In this document: in pieces, positions 59,754 to 64,000 of the stretch
Layout of the letters: each line of letters opens with the position of its first letter
Position numbering within the stretch: the stretch's first letter is position 1
Source of the DNA: Ehretia macrophylla
Taxonomy: Eukaryota; Streptophyta; Magnoliopsida; Boraginales; Ehretiaceae
DNA length: 64,000 bases
NCBI GenBank assembly: GCA_037974665.1
Contig: CM075767.1
Coordinates: 30,591,498 to 30,655,497 of the forward strand
Direction: 5' to 3'
Position numbers and translations under genes: made by a program
Notes under the pieces: generated by a model
Told to the model about the DNA's origin: nothing
Database searches by the model: none
What the model saw: only the letters and a program-made list of their open reading frames with translations

Positions 59754-60062
59754 GGACAGTTTTGAACATTTTTTCCAGAAATAGGCGGAAGCTAATTTTG
59801 ACTCTAAGGTCCTCAAAATGGAAAATCTTTAAAATGTGTCCAAATCTGGAAATCTGGAAAAATGAAGCAGGTTTTGGCAGATGCACTGACCTTGTGGAAC
59901 GAACCATATTTGACTTAGTAAATTATGGAAACAATACATGAAATTTGGTGTGCTGCTATATTTTTCAGTTCTGGACAATTTTGTCAGAAATGGACTAAGG
60001 CTAAAACTGACCCTAAGGACCTCAAAAACGTCAATTACTGAAAAGTGTGCAAATCTGGACAT
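59754..60062 (+). repeat. Roughly 219-bp duplication in second LTR
   Basis: GGACAGTTTTG at 59754 and GGACAATTTTG at 59973 begin two similar stretches, each running through a (T)CAGAAAT segment, an ACTCTAAGG or ACCCTAAGG segment, and CAAATCTGGA. It corresponds to the 210-bp duplication in the first LTR. Confidence 0.7.
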
Positions 60063-60824
60063 TTTTGTGCTATTCCACTGTTTCGGCTATATCTAATGAT
60101 CCCGAAATCCAATTGATGCAAGGTTTATTTCTGATTTTAGTTAACTTATTATGATTTAATTTGACATCTTATTCACTGGATTTGGAGATTTTTTGTGTGT
60201 CCTATTGATTGTGAGAAAACAGCCTATTGCAGTAAAGGTTTCACTTAGTTATATGCTTGGAAAATTGTTGTAACCTCTCTTGTGGTACTAATTGCGTGGA
60301 ATTGTGGTGTTGGGATGTTGTGTGGACTGTTTTGAATGTTTAAGGATGTTGAATTAAATGATGTATGGTTTGAGATTGACTTTGAGTTGGGTTGAGGCTC
60401 AAATTGCACGAATATGCACGAAATGGAAACCCTAATGATTAGGTAGTTTTGCTAAGTGTTGATCATTTGGATATTGTGTGGAATTATATGTTTAGTAGGC
60501 TGCTCGTAGTTGCCCTTATAAGCTTAAATGTAATTTTGATCATTGCATGTTGACAAATAGGCTTTTCTTGCATCCGAACCCACGTAGATGTTGTTGCATG
60601 TTGAATAATCGTATCACTTGATTACGTGGACTTCGAAATGAGTTATATGGCTCGACTTGCATGTGTTACATGGCTGCCCGTTTAATGTTCATATGGCTCT
60701 ATATGCCTTTCAAGTGAAATTACTTGTCTTATCGTGCCTCGTTTGATTACTTGACAACGTGTGATCTTATAACTGCTCGGAGGCGACCTACTTTGTTGTC
60801 CTCCTAATGTGATATGTTAAATGT

Positions 60825-60830
60825 TATAAA
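60825..60830 (+). promoter_or_regulatory. Possible LTR TATA box
   Basis: TATAAA in ATGTTATAAATGTGC, with a related CATAAATGTGC plus nearby TATATATA in the first LTR (about 45570-45590, minus strand). Its place in the 3' half of the LTR fits a U3/R boundary, but no transcription start can be seen. Confidence 0.35.
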
Positions 60831-62002
60831 TGTGCATTGCATACGAGGTTGCAACCTTTCAGTGTGGCATGGTAGTGTTTCACGCACGCCGGGCGGCATC
60901 GGGCTTGCCGGTGTTACCGTGACTACCATGGTCCAATTCCCTCTCTCGTTTGGCATTTCACCCTCGGAGAGTTGGGTCGTAGGATTTCGGGGTACATCCG
61001 GAGTACACCCACCTGGCGTGTTTTGGGGTTATTTGAAGTCGGCCGCAACATTTGATTCTAAAACTGATCTGAGAGCAAAAGCTCACTGTATCCTTTTTAC
61101 TATGTGTATAAGTACTCTCGCTTGGTTCCTAGAGAACCTCGGGGAGGAAAGACTGGTATTTCTGTTTCTGTACTTGTATTATTGTTATATCCATGCTTGC
61201 AAAAGGATTTCATAAGTTGAACCGGAAAATGAGTTTCAAAACCTATTTCTCGTTCCCCCTCGCTAAGTTCATAAGGACTCACCCTCTTTTATCATCTCAG
61301 GTGAAGAAGAACAGGTACAGGTACCCGAGGACAATGTGCTTATCAATGAACCCCTGGAGTGATTGCATGTTATTGTTTGCTTTGCTTGAATGTGGCTACT
61401 TGTGAACTCTGTGTTACTTAAAGACTATCTATTTTATGTTGCTTGTTATCTCTAATGTAAAAGGCCCCCGTTGTAATTTGGGGTCTAATTTTGGTTTGTA
61501 CTTATATTAAGTAGACTGATGCTAGACATGACACTATTATGATCGTTTTGCTATTATTATTGCTATTATCTATCATAGGTTATGACGTATTAGGTAAGGA
61601 CTAAGTAAATGAACCTATCAAATCTTAAATAGGTACACGCTTTTAAGCTAAGATCAACAGGTGCTTTCATAACGAGGATAAATAAACAAATGAGACATAG
61701 TATCATGCTAGGTTATAAATCAAACGGGACGTCGAAATAACCAATAGGCAATTCAATTGATGGTAAAATAGTAATCTTAGTTGGAAATGAAATTGAGATG
61801 GTAAATTTTGAGGCGTTTAAAGAACTAGGTCAAACCAAAGAGCCCAATTACAGCCGTTATGCTGCCGGTTTTTCAGAAAATTTTGGAGTCTAGGATAAAA
61901 CGTTAAGTGCTAAACCTCCTTGAACGATTGAGTACGTGAAAGGACTTGAATGTTTAGATCACACCCTAGTCTAACCTTTATAGGCCGGGTTGGGGCGTGA
62001 CA

Positions 62003-62007
62003 AGTTA
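62003..62007. repeat. Target site duplication, right copy (AGTTA)
   Basis: AGTTA directly after GCGTGACA; the spacer continues CGCGGCGCACAGC as in neighbouring units. Confidence 0.93.
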
Positions 62008-62368
62008 CGCGGCGCACAGCATACCGTTGGAAAGCTCTCCGAGAGCTCTAAGACGGTGGTAGCTAGTTTGCTTGCTGTGCCCTTTTTGGAGCCCAAAATC
62101 GAACGTTTTCATCAGTTTCGGGCCACTTACTTTTTTAGCTCTGTTTTTCCGTCCCGGATCGTATGTCGTGAGTTGTTAAAAGGACGACAACCATACGCAC
62201 GAGACATTAGAGGGCCCTACAACGTGTCGATATCTCGTCTTGCGAGGATGCTAGGTTGTTGAAGCGGATGGGTTGTCGTTAAGCCCAATGCGCCTTCTGA
62301 AAGGGCGATCTCTCTAGGCAGGGACTGTGAACCGTTAACACATAAAGGAATTGTGCCCTCAACATGAC

Positions 62369-62487
62369 GGGTACGATCATACCAGCACTAATGCACCGGA
62401 TCCCATAAGAACTCCGAAGTTAAGCGTGCTTGGGCGAGACTAGTACTAGGATGGGTGACCCATTGGGAAGTCCTCGTGTTGCACCCC
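62369..62487 (+). rRNA. 5S rRNA, copy 83
   Basis: Changes: G5A, C39A, G72C, C94A, C95T. First complete gene after the second LTR. Confidence 0.91.
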
Positions 62488-63045
62488 CCTTTTCAATTTT
62501 TTTTCCTCCGGTCATGGTTGCCAAGATACTTTATCCACCACATTTCTATTATCGAATCCCACGGCACCTTGGGCAAGACAACTTCGCTTCACGTGGAGGC
62601 TGGGCCTGCAAACCGACGGCGTAGGGCTTGTGACTAGCTCTCTGTCGCTTCGGTGCCCATAAATTTTTATCTGTAAGGAGTTACGTGGTGTACAGCATAC
62701 CGTTGGAAATCTCTTCGAGAGCTCTACGACGGGGTCAGCTAGCTTGCTCGTTGTGCCCTTTTTGGAGCCCAAAATCGAACATTTTTATCCGTTTCGGGCC
62801 ACTTTTCTTGTTTTGCTCTGTTTTTCCGTCCCGGATCGTACGTCGTGAGCATTTAAAAGGACGACAAACTTACTGGCAGGACATTAGAGGGCCCTACAAC
62901 GCGTCGATATCACGTCTTACAAGGATGCTTCGTTGTTGAAGCGGATGGGTTGTTGTTAAGCCCATTGGGCCTTCTGAATGGGCCATCTCTCTAGGCTGGG
63001 ACTGTGAACCATTAACACATAAATGAATTGTGCCCTCAACATGAT

Positions 63046-63164
63046 GGGTGCGATCATACCAGCACTAATGCACCGGATCCCATCAGAACTCCGAAGTTAA
63101 GCGTGCTTGGGCGAGAGTAGTACTAGAATGGGTGACCCCTTGGGAAGTCCTCGTGTTGCACCCC
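63046..63164 (+). rRNA. 5S rRNA, copy 84
   Basis: Changes: G82A and C95T, both in box C; -1 base T. The leader has ATAAATG in place of ATAAAGG. Confidence 0.93.
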
Positions 63165-63722
63165 ACTTTTCAATTTTTTTCCATCGGTTAGGGTTGCCAA
63201 GATACTTTATCCACCACATTTGTATTATCGAATCCCACGGCACCTTGGGCAAGGCAACTTCGCTTCACATGGAGGCTGGGCCCGCAAACCGAGGGCGTAG
63301 GGCTTGTAACCAGGTCTCCTTCGCTTCGGTGCCCATAACTTTTGATCCGTAAGGAGTTACGCGACGCACAACATACCGTTGGAAAGATCTCCGAGAGCTC
63401 TACGATAGGGGCAGCCATCTTGCTCGCTTTGCCTTTTTTTGGAGCCCAAAATTGAACGTTTTCATCAGTTTCAAGCCACTTTTCTGATTTAGTTATGTTT
63501 TTCCATCCCGGTTCGTACGTCGTGAGCTGTTAAAAGGACGACAAACTTACTGGCGGGACATTAAAGGGCCCTACAACGCGTCGATATCACGTCTTACGAG
63601 GATGCTGCGTTGTTGAAGCGGATGGGTTGTTGTTAAGCCCATTGGGCCTTCTGAATGGGCCATCTCTCTAGGTTGGGACTGTGAATTATTAACACATAAA
63701 GAAATTGTGCCATTAACATGAC

Positions 63723-63841
63723 GGGTGCGATCATACCAGCACAAATGCACCGGATCCCATCAGAACTCCGAAGTTAAGCATGCTTGGGCGAGAGTAGTAT
63801 TAGGATGGGTGACCCCTTGGGAAGTCCTCGTGTTGCACCCC
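63723..63841 (+). rRNA. 5S rRNA, copy 85
   Basis: Changes: T21A, G58A, C78T, C95T. The leader is ATAAAGA. Last gene in the window. Confidence 0.92.
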
Positions 63842-64000
63842 TCTTTTCAATTTTTTTTCTCCGGTTAGGGTTGCCAAGATACTTTATCTACCACATTTCT
63901 ATTATCGAATCCCACGGTACCTTGGGCAAGACAACTTCACTTCACGTGGAGGCTGGGCTAGCAAACCGAGGGCGTAGGGCTTGTGACCAGGCCTTCTTCG

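Larger units (their letters stand above)
58551..62002 (+). mobile_element. Solo LTR, Ty3/Gypsy Tekay/Del-like (second)
   Basis: 3452 bp bounded by TGTGAGGCCC and GGGGCGTGACA, flanked by AGTTA on both sides. No internal retrotransposon region is present. It is the reverse-orientation relative of 44386-48171: for example the stretch around 61290-61360 matches the reverse complement of about 45020-45080, and 59560-59640 matches the reverse complement of about 46780-46860. In LTR order: roughly 20-bp periodic array, AT-rich variable region, roughly 219-bp duplication, TATAAA at 60825-60830 (possible core promoter), GC-rich conserved block 60888-60935, and the 3' end. The 334-bp length difference from the first LTR comes mostly from the variable region and the periodic array. 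Open frames inside (for example 59063-59392 and 60814-61215) resemble no protein I recognise. Confidence 0.85.
62003..64000 (+). repeat. 5S rDNA tandem array, right segment
   Basis: The spacer of gene 82 continues directly after the second inserted element; the unit is 676 bp once the element and its 5-bp duplication are removed. Genes 83-85 follow at normal spacing. Bases 63842-64000 are spacer of gene 85, cut by the window end, so the array continues beyond. Confidence 0.97.

Noticed and set aside
60814-61215. A 133-codon frame in the 3' half of the second LTR
   Set aside because: It crosses the conserved GC-rich LTR block; the homologous stretch of the first LTR does not keep an evident matching frame. 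Not treated as a gene.
44386-62002. The two LTRs as the ends of one large retrotransposon containing the 5S units between them
   Set aside because: They are in opposite orientation and have different target duplications (GTGAC and AGTTA), and each leaves the 5S unit in register when removed.
1-64000. Linked 35S rDNA, tRNA genes or other RNA genes between the 5S units
   Set aside because: Spacers show no 18S, 5.8S or 25S segments and no tRNA-like A and B boxes with cloverleaf pairing that I could find.

Overview
The window is almost entirely one tandem array of plant 5S ribosomal RNA genes. I count 85 copies, all on the + strand. 83 are full length or within 1 nt of it, one lacks its 5' end (2683-2795), and one is split by an inserted element (44293-44385 and 48172-48203). 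A standard unit is about 677 bp: a 119-bp gene plus about 558 bp of spacer. The gene has the plant 5S layout: pairing ends GGGTGC and GCACCC, box A, intermediate element and box C, a T-run terminator just downstream, and an ATAAAGG element about 27 bp upstream. This is a flowering-plant type nuclear sequence with free-standing 5S arrays, not linked to 35S rDNA within the window. The species cannot be told from what is here.

Layout: 1-44385 is array (genes 1-66 and the first part of gene 67); 44386-48171 is a 3786-bp inserted element flanked by GTGAC; 48172-58550 is array; 58551-62002 is a 3452-bp related element in the opposite orientation, flanked by AGTTA; 62003-64000 is array. Both insertions look like solo LTRs of one Ty3/Gypsy-like family. 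They have TG...CA ends, 5-bp target duplications and no gag/pol or internal region. By their end sequences (TGTGAGGCCC...GGGGCGTGACA) they resemble Tekay/Del-type chromovirus LTRs; this is from memory of the family, not a search.

The array is unusually heterogeneous. No copy equals the consensus. Subsets share linked gene and spacer variants: position 72 G to C, a five-site haplotype, and a T at -1. Multi-unit blocks are repeated at offsets of about 2.0, 2.7, 6.1 and 12.9 kb. Two units have lost most of their spacer. The pattern suggests a slowly homogenised, partly degenerate 5S locus shaped by unequal exchange and short conversion tracts, in which many copies are probably not functional templates.

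No protein-coding gene is supported. The many short open frames recur only because the spacer recurs, and those in the LTRs are not recognisable proteins.
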